Source of the DNA: Ziziphus jujuba
Lineage: Eukaryota > Streptophyta > Magnoliopsida > Rosales > Rhamnaceae
Assembly (NCBI RefSeq): GCF_031755915.1
Contig: NC_083383.1
Location: 22,247,001-22,311,000 of the forward strand
Direction of reading: 5' to 3'
Length of the DNA stretch: 64,000 bases
In this document: positions 12,757-25,335 of the stretch, piece by piece
Position numbering within the stretch: position 1 is the first letter of the stretch
Layout of the letters: every line of letters begins with the position of its first letter
The notes under the pieces: generated by a model
Seen by the model: only the letters and a program-made list of their open reading frames with translations
What the model was told of the DNA's origin: nothing
Database searches by the model: none
Position numbers and translations under genes: made by a program

Positions 12757-15336
12757 ATTGGTAAGGTGTAGAGATGTTTTGGAATTAATCCATATTGATG
12801 TATGTGGACCTTTCACTCCAACTGCTTTGGGTGGTTATAGGTATTTTATTATCTTTATTGATGATTTTTCTCGTTATGGATATGTTGAGCTTATCCGTGA
12901 GAAGTCAAATTCTTTAGTTGCTTTTAAGGAGTTTAAGGTAAAGATGGAGCTTCAAAAGCATAAGAAGATAAAGGCTGTGAGGTCTGATAGAGGTGGTGAA
13001 TTTTATGGCAGATATGATGAGACTGGATGGAACCCAGGGCCATTCACAATTTATTTACGTGAATGTGGCATTGATGCATAATATACAATGCCTGGTACAC
13101 CTCAGCAGAATGGCATAGCTGAGAGGAGAAATCGTACTTTGTTGGACATGGTGCGATCTATGTTGGCAAATTCTAGCTTGCCAGATTACTTGTGGGGAGA
13201 GGATTTAAGGACGGCTGCTTATATTTTGAATCAAGTTCCAAGTAAATTTGTTCGTAAGATTCCTTTTGAGTTGTGGTCAGGGAGAAAGCCTAATTTGCAT
13301 CATTTTCGAGTATGGGGTTGCAAAGCTGAAGTAAGGATTTATAATCCCCAAAGTAAGAAGTTGGATCCTAAAACTATAAGTGGGTATTTTGTTGGCTATT
13401 GTATAGGATCTAGGGGTTCAAGATTCTTTTGTCCATCTCACACCACGAGAATTGTTGAATCAGACAGGGTTGTTTATTTTAAAGATGATTTTGGGTTTGA
13501 TGATAGTAATGCTCCAAGGGAGCCTTAATTTAGAGAAGAAAATATATTCATTCCCAGTGTTGTAGTTCCTGATTGAGATATTATTAATCCAGTAGTTAAT
13601 GAACCAGTAGTTGATCAGGATGAACCCATCATTGAGGAGTAGAATATCCCAGCTATTGTAGATGCCGATGTGCCTTTGAGAAGGTCACAAAGGACTAGGA
13701 GGTCAGCTATTCCTGATGACTATAAGGTTTACTTGGAGGAGCATGATTTTGACATAAGTGATGATTCAGATCGAGTCACTTATGAGGAAGCCATAAGCAT
13801 TTCGCACTTAAAATTTTGGTTGGATGCAATGGAAGATGAAATGAAATCCATTGCATCAAATGGTGTTTGGGATTTGGTTGAGTTACCATTGGGTAGCAAG
13901 TCTATAGGGTGCAAATGGGTCTTTAAGACTAAAAGAGACTCTAATGGTCAAGTAGAGAGGTATAAGGCTAGACTTGTAACCAAAGGATTTAGCCAGAAGG
14001 AAGGAATTGATTACACACAAACATTTTCTCCTGTATCCACAAAGGATTCTTTTAGAATCATTATGGCAATTGTGGCACATTATGACCTAGAGTTGCATTA
14101 GATGGATGTCAAAACTGCTTTTCTGAATGGTGATTTATTTGAAGATGTGTATATGATTCAACCAATTGGCTTCCAGCAAACAGGGAATGGTAATTTGGTT
14201 TGTAAGCTTAAGAAGTCAATTATGGTCTTAAGCAAGCTTCGAGGCAATGGTATCTTATGTTTGATGAGGTTGTCATCCAAAATGGCTTTAAGGAGAATGT
14301 TGTTGATAGATGCATATATATAAAGGTTAGTGGGTGCAGTTTTATATTTTTGGTGTTGTATGTTGATGACATACTTCTGGCTACTAATGACACTGACCTG
14401 TTGGCTGAGACAAAGTAGATGTTGTGCAACCATTTTGATATGAAAGATCTTGGAGAGGCTTCTTTTGTTTTGGGCATCACGATTGTTCGAGATAGGACTA
14501 ATTATGTGTTGCAATTGTCTCAAAGAGCCTATATTGATGGAATCCTTAAGAGATTTGATATGCATAGTTGTTCTCCTGGAAGTGTACCCGTCACAAAAGG
14601 TGAAAGATTTTCTAAGGATCAATGTCCCAAGAATGATAAAGAGAGGATGGCGATGAGAAATGTTCGCTATTCTTCAGCAATGGGTAGTTTGATGTATGCT
14701 CAAGTATGTACATGGCCTGATATAGGTTTTGCTATGGGTGTGCTTGGTAGATTTATGAGCAATCCTGGTCCTATTCATTACCAAGTAGTTAAGAAGGTCT
14801 TTAGGTATCTTCAGAGTACTAAAGATCATATGTTGACATATCGACGTACCAACTCCCTAGATGTTGTTTGTTAGAGTGATGTAGATTATAAAGGCTGTGT
14901 GGATGATAAGAAATCTAACATTGGGTATATATTTATCATGGCAGGAGGTGCTGTATCTTGGCACAGTGCCAAACAGTTAGTGGCAGCATTCTCGACTATG
15001 GAGGCAAAGTATATGGCGTGTTATGAGGCTACTCGCCATGCAATTTGGCTTCAGAATTTTATTCATGACTTGGGAGTGGTTGACTCCATTGAAAGGCCTA
15101 TTGTGATATATTATGGCAATACTGCAGCAGTATCTTTCTCCAATAATTTAAAAGGAACCCCTGGTGCGAGGTACATTGATGTTAAGTATTTTGTGGTTAA
15201 GGAGAAAGTTGAAGAAGGCCTCATTACTGTAGTTCACATGCCTACTTATAACATGGTGGCAGATCCATTGACCAAGACCTTATTTGTAGGCATATTTGAT
15301 GAGCATGTGTCCCATATGGGATTGTTAGGTAGTTGA
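12757..15336 (+). pseudogene. Copia pol remnant (integrase, RT, RNase H)
   Basis: Order along the strand: integrase core (12758-13528) with IHIDVCGPF, VRSDRGGEF and [20 protein letters not shown]; linker with LRRSQRTRR; reverse transcriptase (about 13790-14700) with CKWVFKTKRD, VDVKTAFLNG-like MDVKTAFLNGDL and YVDDILLATND; RNase H (about 14870-15300) with STMEAKYMACYEA and ADPLTK. That order is diagnostic of Ty1/copia. In-frame stops occur at 13079, 13526, 14099, 14416 and 14872, and the frame changes near 14220-14330. Gag and protease are absent. It cannot encode a working polyprotein. Confidence 0.92.
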
Positions 15337-15419
15337 GACTGCTGTGGGTCAATGGGAGTTTGTTATATTTTCTACAGTAATATCCATGTTAAGTATTATT
15401 TATTATTTTAATGCATTGA

Positions 15420-18332
15420 TGTCAGGACCCGTCGAGAATTCCTTCCCCGGAACCCTAGACAAGCCCTGATCCCAGGGAAATACCACCGAACCTTCCAACG
15501 GAAAATCCGGCAGCACCTCCCTAAGGGTAGGACTAACAAAAAATTACCTGCACTGAAAACACACTTCTATAACATCCCCTTATTCCTCCCACAATACTAC
15601 AGATTGAATCCACAAATTTCAGCACTTCAAAATAAATACAGTAATCCAGTGCAAAATAAATGATAACTACATGTCCAATAGAGTATACAGAGCATTATAC
15701 AGATACATGTGGAATTTATAAAATGACAGATAAAGAAGCAATACAGGGTCGAGAGGAAAAAGGGAAGAAAACTTCTTGAACCTTCGACAACGAACTGAGA
15801 CGTTGGGCTCGCCCCGGACAATCAACGTCTCCAACCTGGACCTAGGGGAATGGAATTTAAGAGTGTGAGATGCTAATCATCTCACTGAGTGACCCTATCT
15901 ACTGTACACCTTTAATATTAATAATATACCAAACAATTAAATAAATAAATAAATAAACATTTGAAGTAACATTTTCTCTCAAATCCTTCACTATTCACTC
16001 CGTTAGAAATGTTTCCCTTTTAAATCATTTTCACAAAACCCGATATTCGTACCTCCCGAAAACCAAGGGACCAAACCAATTGATAAACAATAAATAAATA
16101 AATACATACCCCAATATATAATTAAAATGTAATAAATTATAGTAAATAATGTTTGAACACCTTTGGGGTTTGAAACATTATTTGCAAATTACACCTGACG
16201 CACCACACCATATACCGGTGATGCCCTCCGATACCCAGCGTCCCGAGCACCGACTGGCGGGGGGGTTAAAGAGAGAAACCTGCAAACGGCACTTCGGCAT
16301 CCCGACAGTACCACTGCTGAAACCATCTCCGACCAAGGAGGGGGGCGGCTGTGGCCAATAACAAACTTGCCTGCCCACGGTCCAATGGCAACAACGGGAG
16401 AAATAATAACCGCGCGCTAAACCATATAATACCTGCGCGCTACCACGTGTCCATACACCAGAACACCAATACTGTATGAGTGCGTCTAAAAATAAACATT
16501 AATAACCAACCGTACCGTTTTCCAAAATTACCGTGGAAAATACATTAAATTCTCACACTTACCATCCCACATATTTTTATTTAACAAACCGGTACGAGAC
16601 ATTGATAACCAACAAACCACAATTTTCTCGAAGTACGAGATACAACCATAAAAATACCGAGGGCATAATTTATAAAATTTAAACAAATATTTTTGTAAAA
16701 TATTTAACCCAATTATGCCCGAAAAATTAATACTGAAAACCACGTGCAAATACTACCGAAATACACTTTGCTCATGCATAATAAATAAATTAAACCGCAA
16801 TAAAACCATAATTAAATCGTACCACATGAGCATAATTTAAATACCACTTAAATATAATTAATTGCCCAAAATAATTTTGAAGGTGGGTCACTCACCTTGA
16901 GCGCGTAAATCAACTACGATCCTCCTCGGGATCAACTCCACCACTCGTACGCGCACCTAAACAACCACAGTGCACCAACCAAAAATATTAATATTTTATT
17001 CGGATAATTCCCAAATGGGTACCCGGGGAGCGAACACCAAACGATATCTAAAGGTTACGAGTTACATAGCGAATCGAAGCTGGAGTGATGAGGATCATTG
17101 ATTCGGTCTTACTTTCGGGTGATCGGACCCGACGGGGTCAGAATATCGCCGGAAAGCTTTTTGGGTTTCGGCTCTGAAATTCTCCCAAACCGTCGCGAAT
17201 TGGTGGAAACGGATGTCAAATTCAGGTTCAGGAGGTCGAACACAGTGGACTGGAGCCGACCGAAAAACTGGGTACTCGCCGGAACAGTAATTTCCGGCGA
17301 GCCGCCGCGGTCACGGGCAACCGTCGCCGGCGGCGGTGCGTGCGGTGGCCGTTGGCTGTGAGTTTTTGCAGATTTGTAGATCATGGGGAGAGCAATCTAA
17401 TCGGACCGGCGGTGAGGCAAACGGAGGCCGGACGGCGGAGAAATCACGGTTTGAAGATTTCCGGCCCCTCGCCGGAAAACGCTCCGATCCCGGCACGTCG
17501 GTGGTCCGATGGCCGTGAAACTTGGTGGGTCGGCCGAACTTGAGGAGGTGGTGCTGGCTAGCTGCCACGTGTGGCCGGAAAATGGCCGAAAATGGGCCAA
17601 TCGATGGTGGCCGGCGGTGGAGGGAAAAGGTCGCCGCCGATCTTCGAAAGTCCGATTCAGGCGCGTCCGGCGGCCGATCGCCGTGAAACTTTGAGGTTTT
17701 GCCGGAAATGGGGAGGGGAACCTTGCTGGCCGGTGCGTGTACTGTAGATCGATCGGAAAATTTGAAAAATTCTGACGCCGGTCGGACTCTCTCTCTTTCT
17801 CTCTCCTCTCTCTCTTCCTCTCTCTTCCCTGAGAATTTTATCAAATAAAAGCCACTGTGTGACACTGTTCATGCCATGTGGACCAATCAGAAGTTGACAC
17901 GTGGCATTTCACTATTCATCGACTCAAAAATATTAAAATATTACGGTATCTGGTAAACTTCATGCGTCCATAACTTTTTAACCGGATGTCCATTTTAAGC
18001 GTGCCGCTAGTCTGTGAACTCGTATCGACGAGCATTTCACAACCATGCATGAGTCAAAGCTCATTTCCCCATAAATAAAAAGTCAACTCCGACACCCCTT
18101 GGACAGTTTGCACTTCAACTTGTTTTGCCCATAACTTTCAAACCGTAGCTCCGTTTTCAACGTGCTACTAGTCTACGAACTCGTGCCAACGTGTACTTTG
18201 TAACGGTATCTTAGTCAACCTAGAATTCCAATCGGATCAAAAAGTCAACTTTTGACCCCTTGGGTCAACGGTCAACAGTCAACCTCGGTCAGCGTGCAAA
18301 AATTCCGACATGGTTCGGGACGGGGTGTTACA
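15420..18332 (-). mobile_element. Solo LTR (family A, Ty3/gypsy-type) nested in copia 1
   Basis: A 2,913-bp block read on the minus strand as TGTAACACCCCGTCC...GGTCCTGACA. It is the same family as the LTRs at 35677, 55331, 56114 and 62651. It interrupts the 3' untranslated part of the copia element. Flanking pentamers are ATTGA (15415-15419) and ATTGG (18333-18337), a target duplication with one change. There is no internal domain, so this is a solo LTR left by LTR-LTR recombination. A GC-rich CCGG-laden stretch (about 17100-17760) gives open frames on both strands that I regard as non-genic. Confidence 0.9.
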
Positions 18333-18790
18333 ATTGGTGTATGTGGATCATTATATATTTATGAGATGATTTATTACACATATTATTGCTCCTTATATTT
18401 ACAGGCCTGTTTAGGCTATTAGTCTATGTATATGTGTATGTTGATCCACAGGTGCCATGGTGAGTCCCTACTACCTATTTTGGGTATATTGTTGTATCCT
18501 GTCGATACACAATGTGCTCGGATGAAATGGTATTGTGTGTTGGGGGATTGCACATGGTTTGGTAAATCTCTACTACCTAAACTAAGTTTATGGCATGCAA
18601 AGTGCTCAGTTGAAATGATATCATGTTTTGTGAGATTTACTGAGAAAATCTCTACTGCCTAGTCTATTATATTGTTGTGTCCTGTCGGCATGCTATATAG
18701 TTAGAGGAAATGGTATTATGGTTCGGGAGATTCTGTAGTAAGTGAGTTTGGATTATATATGATGATGATTATGCAGTCCAAGTGGGAGAA

Positions 18791-19295
18791 TGTTAGATAA
18801 ATAAATAATTTGTGAACTTAGCATAATCAATTACTCATTTACAGGGCCTATTTATGCCATTAATGGGACTAACTTATTTTATTATTTTGTAGTAGGGTCC
18901 TTGCTCACACACTCTCTATAAGATTCCAGTTGGCCCATTAGACTGGAGGACCAACTCTCTTTAAAAGCCCATTGACTTACCATATTTTTTCTAGTATTAT
19001 TATATTATTAAATTATTAGTATTTTGTGTGTGTTAAAATTAATGGGTAAGTGTGACTTGCAGAGACTATAAAAGGTCTAGGGCAAGCAAACAAACACATG
19101 CCATATGATATTTTGATATTAGGGTTTTCAGAGATCTGAGAGTAGTTTGAGAGTAGTGTGTCCACAGACACTACTTTACATTGTTTTCTATTTTATAGGA
19201 TTAAAGATTTAATTTATCAATGGCTGCGTTTAGAGGTTAGTAATTTATGATTTATGGAATTTATTATGTATGTTTAGATCCGTAAAAGTATAACA
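18791..19295 (+). repeat. Right LTR of copia element 1
   Basis: 505-bp partner of the LTR at 12246, about 7% diverged by eye, with one 5-bp gap close to its end. It is followed by the target duplication TAATT. Confidence 0.92.
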
Positions 19296-19300
19296 TAATT

Positions 19301-20597
19301 GTTCCCAAATTTGCATTTATAGACTTGCTGGTGTATTTTGTGTAAGCTTTACTGGAATCCATTGTTGCATGGCAATTGGATAGGATCAATACGCAGTCTT
19401 GGCCAAATCTAGAGGTATCAGCACTTTCTGATTGCATTACTATGTTTTATACATAACAGTTTACTTATTGTGAGGCTTTTAATGTTTCAATGCCTTTGAT
19501 TTCAGATACAAAAAAAAAATTTGTTGGACAAATAAACAAGTAATCTTGACTGCGATGTACTTGTGAAAGTCAACAGTTCCAATGCCTATGGTATTTAGAT
19601 TTTAATTGAGTTGTTAAATATTTTGCTATTTATTCTCTTTTTACTTTTGGATGCTTCGTTTCTTCTTCTTCTCCACTTTATTCTCACATTTTACTTTAAA
19701 ACCTGAAAATAGTGTTTGCAATTCCTTTACATTGTTTTCTTATGTTTGGTTTAGCAGGTTAATGATGGCAGTGATGCCGTATATGGGAAAGTAATGCCTA
19801 AGGTATTTAGATTTTAATTGGGTTGTTAAACATTTTGCTATTTCTTCTTTTTTTACTTCTAGGTACTTCATTTTTTTCTTCTTCTTTTCTATATTCCCTG
19901 AAAATAGTGTTTGCAATTCCTTTACATTGTTTTCTTATGTTTGTTTTAGCAGGTTAATGAGGGCAGTGATGCGGGTACTTTGTAAAGTAATGCAAGTTTG
20001 GTCAGGGCAGAGAACAGAAAACAATAAAAGATGTATAAAAAATAGTGGAAAAAGTAGATTTTGAGAGTTCTGAATTCTCTAGTAATTTTCGTAAAGAAAA
20101 AAATAGACCTCCCATACCAAGGCTCAGATGGAACTTACAAAGAATCAAAACTGTAATTCGTAAAAATAGATATGTGGGATGCATCAGCTTCCTACCACTT
20201 GATCCCCCCCTTGGGTGTGAATTTTCTAGTAATTTGATTTTCTTAATTTCTAGACCTTTTATGTTGTAAAGAAATTTTTAATCTTTGTCAACTTTGATGA
20301 TATTCATACTGCTAACGGTAAAACTATTAATGTATTTTTATGGTTAAGACATTATTATTATCAACTTTAAACCCAAAAAAATAAATAAATTAATAAAAAA
20401 TCCATCCGCTCATATCTACTCTTACACATCAATCATATGTATAAACGGTGAAGTAATTACAATAATAAATATGAACAATTTAGAAGGTTAAAAGGATAAT
20501 AATAATAATAAGTAAAAATTAAAAGAAGTGAGTTACAAAACGTCAAACTCAAAACTCTCAGGATAATTTCCAACTGGCTAAAGGCATTTTCCAATTG
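19301..20597. other. Non-coding stretch between copia 1 and the inverted repeat
   Basis: It continues the pre-insertion sequence that ended at 12245 and contains a 0.2-kb tandem duplication (annotated separately). Short open frames near 20.0-20.27 kb have no recognisable motif. No gene seen. Confidence 0.4.
19581..19988. repeat. About 200-bp tandem duplication
   Basis: Units 19581-19792 and 19793-19988 both start AATGCCTA and share GGTATTTAGATTTTAATTG, GAAAATAGTGTTTGCAATTC and GCAGGTTAATGA. A third unit begins at 19989 and stops after a few bases. No coding content recognised. Confidence 0.85.
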
Positions 20598-21532
20598 ATC
20601 TTTTCATTTCTTGGGTTGCTATAAGTTTAGTACATAAAAAGTTAGCTTATTTCATATAAGCTCTTGCAGAATCTCTTAAAAACATAGAATGAATCATAAA
20701 ATTATTTGAAGCATATGCTAATTTACTATTTAACATGGTTGCTAATAAATTCAAGTACAAGAGCAATTAAAGAGCAATCTATACATTCTAAAGGTTATGG
20801 TTGTATAAGAAATGAAATGCATATTTACTTTCTATAAGTGAAATGCATGTTTGTGTTGTATTTCTTATTAAACTTTCTTTGTACAGAATGAAATTGAAAA
20901 AATCTAAAAATGCTTTGAGAAACTACATCACTACTTGCGTGCACTACAATAGAGACTCAACCGAAAAACAACCAAATTATGGATAGATATTGTTGCATAG
21001 GCTGGTTTCTACGACACTATTAAAGTGGAGACTATGTCTGACTTTGAAGTTGTCCTACAATTGAAGAAATTAACGCAGTTTGAACGGAAATTTTGGAAAA
21101 TTTTCAACAATGTCCATCAAATAATTCGTAAGAAAGCTTATTAAATGGTATAAAAGTTAAGGGCATTAAAAACAAGCTGGAAAGTCCAAGATATCTGATT
21201 ATTGTTTTAGTGGAATCATGGACAAAGAAAAAAATTTTACTTTGAAATATCTGATACTGGATGATATTAATGTTTGATTTTACCTTTTGATAGCATTAGT
21301 AACTATGTGGGTTCAAAATAGTCTTTTACATTTGCATAGTTCCTAATGCTATCAAAAGATAAAACCAAACATTAATATTATCCAATATAGAACATTCCAA
21401 AGTAACGCATTCTTCTTTGTACATGATTCTACTAAAACAAAAACCAAATCAACACAAAAACCAAATACCATCTTGGACTTTCCAATCTATTTTTAATGCC
21501 CTTTTAACTTTTATACCATTCAACAAAGCTTT

Positions 21533-21895
21533 TGTAACAGTCCAGACTACCCGCATGCGATATTGTCCGTTTTAAGCCTAGCCCTCACGGTTTTGTCAAA
21601 ATGCATGTCAAGGGAAAGGTATTCATACCCTCTTATAAGACATGCTTCGTTCCCCTTTCCAACCAATGTGGGATCTCAAAATCCACCCCTCTTGGGGCCC
21701 AGCATTCTTGCTAGCACACTGATCCAGATACTGGCTTTGATATCAACTGTAACAGCCTAGTCCACCCGCATGAGATATTATCCGCTTTGGGCCTAGCCTG
21801 TATGGTTTTGTCAAAACGCATCTCAAGGGAAAGGTATCCACACCCTTTTATAAGGCATGCTTCGTTTCCCTTTCTAAGCGATGTGAGATCTCACA
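21533..21895 (-). mobile_element. Minimal TRIM (148-bp LTRs, 67-bp interior)
   Basis: LTRs 21533-21680 and 21748-21895 flank only 67 bp, read on the minus strand as PBS-like TTGATATCAAAGCC followed almost at once by a polypurine tract. The 4-bp target duplication CTTT (21529-21532, 21896-21899) is confirmed because the left arm of the surrounding inverted repeat preserves the empty site. Terminal-repeat retrotransposons in miniature encode no protein and depend on enzymes of other elements. Confidence 0.85.
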
Positions 21896-22102
21896 CTTTC
21901 TCACGAATTACTTGATGGACCCTGTTGAAAATTTTCCAAACTTTCCTTTCAAATTGTTTCAATTTCTTCAATTGCAGCACAACTTCAAACTTAGATATAG
22001 TCTCCACCTAAATAGTGTCGTAGAAACCAACCTACACTGTAGCCCTATCCATAATTTTTCTTATTTTTTTTTGGCTGTATCTCTATTGTGGTGAGCACAA
22101 AC

Positions 22103-24967
22103 TGACAAGAGCCACCCCGAGAACCTTCCTAGGATCCCCCAGGTGGCCCCGCCTAGTGAAGTCCCACTGGACAATCCCTAGAGAATATCCAATGGAACCT
22201 CATCTTAAAACGTGGACAACAAACACAAGCGATAACAATAATACCTCAATATGTATATAAAAAAAAATAAAAATAAATCCACAACAGCGTAAAGTCTACA
22301 ACCGGCCTACTGTACACGCATAAATACCATGATCTTTATTGAGTCCCACATCTAAAATCAGAGCATTCTAAGAGTATCAACAATGTCCAGGACTACAAAT
22401 AAGTAATAAATAAATCGAGAAGATAACAGTAGATAAAGGAAAGATAAATATGCTGCTGTCGTGGAAGGAACAAAATGATAAGCTGTGCGCCTAGGGGAAC
22501 GAATTTAAAACAATAAAACGTGAGATAAAGAAATCTCAGTGAGTGGCATAGTATAATAAAAAAATAATCTTTCTCTCAAGACCTCTCGTTCCACCCGTTT
22601 GAAAAGTTCTCCATTTAAAAATCATTTCACAAAACCCAAACTTGTATCCCAATTTACTATATCATAAAACCGATACTCAAATATAAAATGAACAATCATT
22701 GTAATATTATAAAATGTCTCAAATCAAGATATAAATATTTGAGCATAAAATATAATAAATATAGTTTCAGCAAATAAATATGAAAATGCAGAAATCACTA
22801 AAATGTTTGTAAATCAACAATATGTTCAAACGTACACAATGTACCAAATGATGTACCAATCTGCAACCCGTGGGAGACACCCATCTCATGACGCTCAACA
22901 TACGAAAGGTGTTGTGGAAATATCAATTAACAGTCAGGACATACCTAACCTCATGGTCCGTGGCAATAATAAACCGTTGGATGATACCAACCTCACGGCA
23001 CCATAGTAATAATAATAAACCGTCAGATAAACCTGACCTCACAGTCCGTGGTAATAATAGATAACCATTGGATGAAACCAACCTCATGACACCGTGGTAA
23101 TAATAATAATAAACCGTCGAATAAACCTGACCTCACAGTTCATGATAATAATAGATAACCGTTGGATGAAACCAACCTCACGGCACTGTGGTAAACCCAG
23201 CGCGCTGTAAAATAATATTGAACCAAACTCCGGTACTATGCGGTACATCAATTTAAAATAACTGATATAATATCCTACCGTATCATAAATTATAATTTAA
23301 TATTCACATTTAACCGCTTGTCTAAATATTTCAAAAAAACTTCTAATCATTATTTCTTACTAAAAAAAATACCACAGTGAAATATATTCACCATAAACTA
23401 ATTTTTAAGCATATAAAAATTTATAAAATATTTGAACATACTTAAAATCATATAATTTTCAATATGCCTTCTCAAATCGATTAATTTCCAAAGTGATTTA
23501 AAACCTCAATTTAAATACCAAAATATTTAAATACCACAAGTCATTCATGAACTCATTAGAATTGCCAAATGTTTAAAATATTGACAAAAGTCATATAAAA
23601 CGATAACACATATACATAAAAGCAGATCCTCATGTATCCATAGAATAAACATTCAAATCAAACGATAGGTATAAGTAAAATACTCGAACCACATATATAT
23701 ATTATACTATATACCTAAAACATTTTTAAAACTAATAACCACTAACAGTACTGTAGATGCTCACGCCTGCTCCTCTACAGGATCACCTCCAGGCTCAATT
23801 CGAGTGCTTGTAATATAATAAAATATTTCTCAGGCTCCAAACAACTAAACCAGAGACACTTGTATAGCCCAAATGTCTCAAAATGATTTACAGTACCACA
23901 AAATTGCATAAATTAGACACCGGAGAGTCCAATTATACCGTGTGTCCTTAGGATCTGGCATATAAAATTGGGGATTTTCACCTGAAGCCTAATATTTCGA
24001 AATTGAACCACCTAATGGGTCCTAATCATATCCAATTTCACTAATTCAACTCCAATTTTAACTAATTTGACCCATTTTGTCCAAAACAGTCCCCAACTTA
24101 TCCGAAAATTAACTAATTGACCCAAAAATGGAAAAATTATCAAACAACCTTCAAAATTCACAAACTTTATACTGATGGAAAGCCCAAGAGACAAGGAACC
24201 TACCAGTATGCTCACCTTGGTCCAAAGTTTCCTCCAGTGGTCGGAAAACACTGTTGAAGTATAGCCCGAATTTCCCATTGTCGGATCTTTCAAACGGTGA
24301 GGAATCTGGACAAAATAACCATGGAAATGAGCTTAGAGGGGTCAAAAATAGTGGAAAAGGTGTATGGGTTGGCCTGAAACGGCTAAGAAATGAGAAAATC
24401 TTGCGACCCACCTCGCCGGCCGCCGCGGACTTCGCCGGCCCGATCTGGGCGCTTCCGGCCGCTTCTTGCTGTGAAATTTCATGGATGAGCTCGCCTTCAA
24501 GTGACCTTTCTAGTTGGCTAGTTCGAGTAAGTGGTGGTTGGCTAGAAATGGGCAAAACAGCAGTGACCCAGTTCGACAGTAAACGGGTAGAAACGACCAA
24601 GTTCGAACCCACGGGTCTGAGGAGAGAATTTCTCGGGTTTTGGGGAACAAATGAGTATTTTGGACTTTTTTTTCCTGTTTGACATGCTTACCTAGGCTTA
24701 TATAAGGCCTTGGATCACTAACAGACAAAACTGGGAACTTCTCAGAACCATAACTTTTTATTCGTAACTCAGAATTTGGCATGCCGCCAGTCTATGAACT
24801 CATATCGACGAAATCTACACAATGGTACCTCATTCAAACAAAAAATATTCGCTCTTAAAAAAGTCAACTTGAACCCATATATTGTTCGCTTGGTCAAACT
24901 TGGTCGAACTTAGTCAATTTAGTCAAACTTATTTAATCATGTATATATTTTGGTACGGGATGTTACA
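22103..24967 (-). mobile_element. Solo LTR (family B) in the inverted-repeat right arm
   Basis: A 2,865-bp block starting TGACAAGAGCC and ending GGGATGTTACA (minus-strand sense TGTAACATCCC..CTCTTGTCA), flanked by perfect target duplications CAAAC (22098-22102 and 24968-24972). There is no PBS, PPT or coding domain, so it is a solo LTR. The layout resembles family A (TGTAACA start, TTGAC-type words near that end, GC-rich CCGG island about 24410-24470), suggesting a related Ty3/gypsy lineage. It contains a minisatellite. Open frames at 24.15-24.78 kb on both strands belong to the GC-rich island and are unlikely to be genes. Confidence 0.92.
22920..23195. repeat. Minisatellite inside family B LTR, about 3 units of 90-100 bp
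   Basis: Alternating half-units containing AACCGTTGGATGAAACCAAC and AAACCTGACCTCACAG, separated by (TAA)n stretches of variable length. The arrangement is a higher-order tandem repeat. Confidence 0.85.
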
Positions 24968-25335
24968 CAAACAATAATGTAGTTTCCCAAAACATTTTTA
25001 GATTTCTTCAATTTCATTCTGCACAGAAAAAGTTTAATAAGAAATATAAGACAAATGTACATCTCATTTCTTATATAAGACAAACATACATCGCATTTCT
25101 TATACAATCATATCCCCTAAAATATAAAAAATATGTAGATTACTCTTTAATTGCTCGTTGTACAGAAGTTTACTTAGCAATCAATACTAAATAGTAAAAT
25201 AGCATATGCTTCAATAATTTTATGATTCATTCTATTATTTCTTTACAAGATTCTACAAGAGTTTATATTAAACAAGCTAACTTTTTATGCACTAAACTTA
25301 TAGCAACCCAAGAAGCAAATGGAAAGATTAACTTT

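Larger units (their letters stand above)
12246..19295 (+). mobile_element. Ty1/copia element, gag/protease deleted, carries nested solo LTR
   Basis: Complete at both ends: LTRs 12246-12756 and 18791-19295 begin TGTTAGATAA and end TAACA, and are flanked by identical 5-bp target duplications TAATT (12241-12245 and 19296-19300). A purine tract AGTGGGAGAA (18781-18790) precedes the right LTR. After the left LTR the PBS start ATTGGTA (12757-12763) runs straight into integrase coding sequence, so leader, gag, protease and the integrase N-terminus are missing. LTRs differ at about 37 places in about 505 bp by hand alignment (roughly 7%), indicating an old insertion. A 2.9-kb solo LTR of another family sits at 15420-18332. 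The pol frame carries several stops, so the element is dead. Confidence 0.93.
20598..25331. repeat. Long inverted repeat, arms about 0.7 kb, right arm split by two insertions
   Basis: Left arm about 20598-21307 is the reverse complement of right arm about 21337-25331 once insertions at 21533-21895 and 22103-24967 (plus target duplications) are removed. Pairing landmarks: left TTCTTGGGTTGCTATAAG with right near 25295-25315; left TTTGATAGCATTAG with right CTAATGCTATCAAA near 21345-21358. The loop is about 29 nt. A transcript through the pre-insertion locus could fold into a long hairpin. It may be a fold-back transposon or a young inverted gene fragment; I see no transposase or clear target duplication. 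It is well diverged, with arms perhaps 80-85% alike by eye. Confidence 0.85.

Noticed and set aside
14158..14622. Minus-strand open frame inside copia 1 pol
   Set aside because: Antisense to the reverse transcriptase region; no independent motif.
17109..17872. Overlapping open frames on both strands of the GC-rich LTR island as host genes
   Set aside because: They lie within LTR copies that recur at several positions, with frames open on both strands because of composition; no known domain.
22920..23195. CRISPR-like array
   Set aside because: Units are adjacent, of uneven length and without unique spacers. It is a minisatellite in an LTR of a eukaryotic genome.
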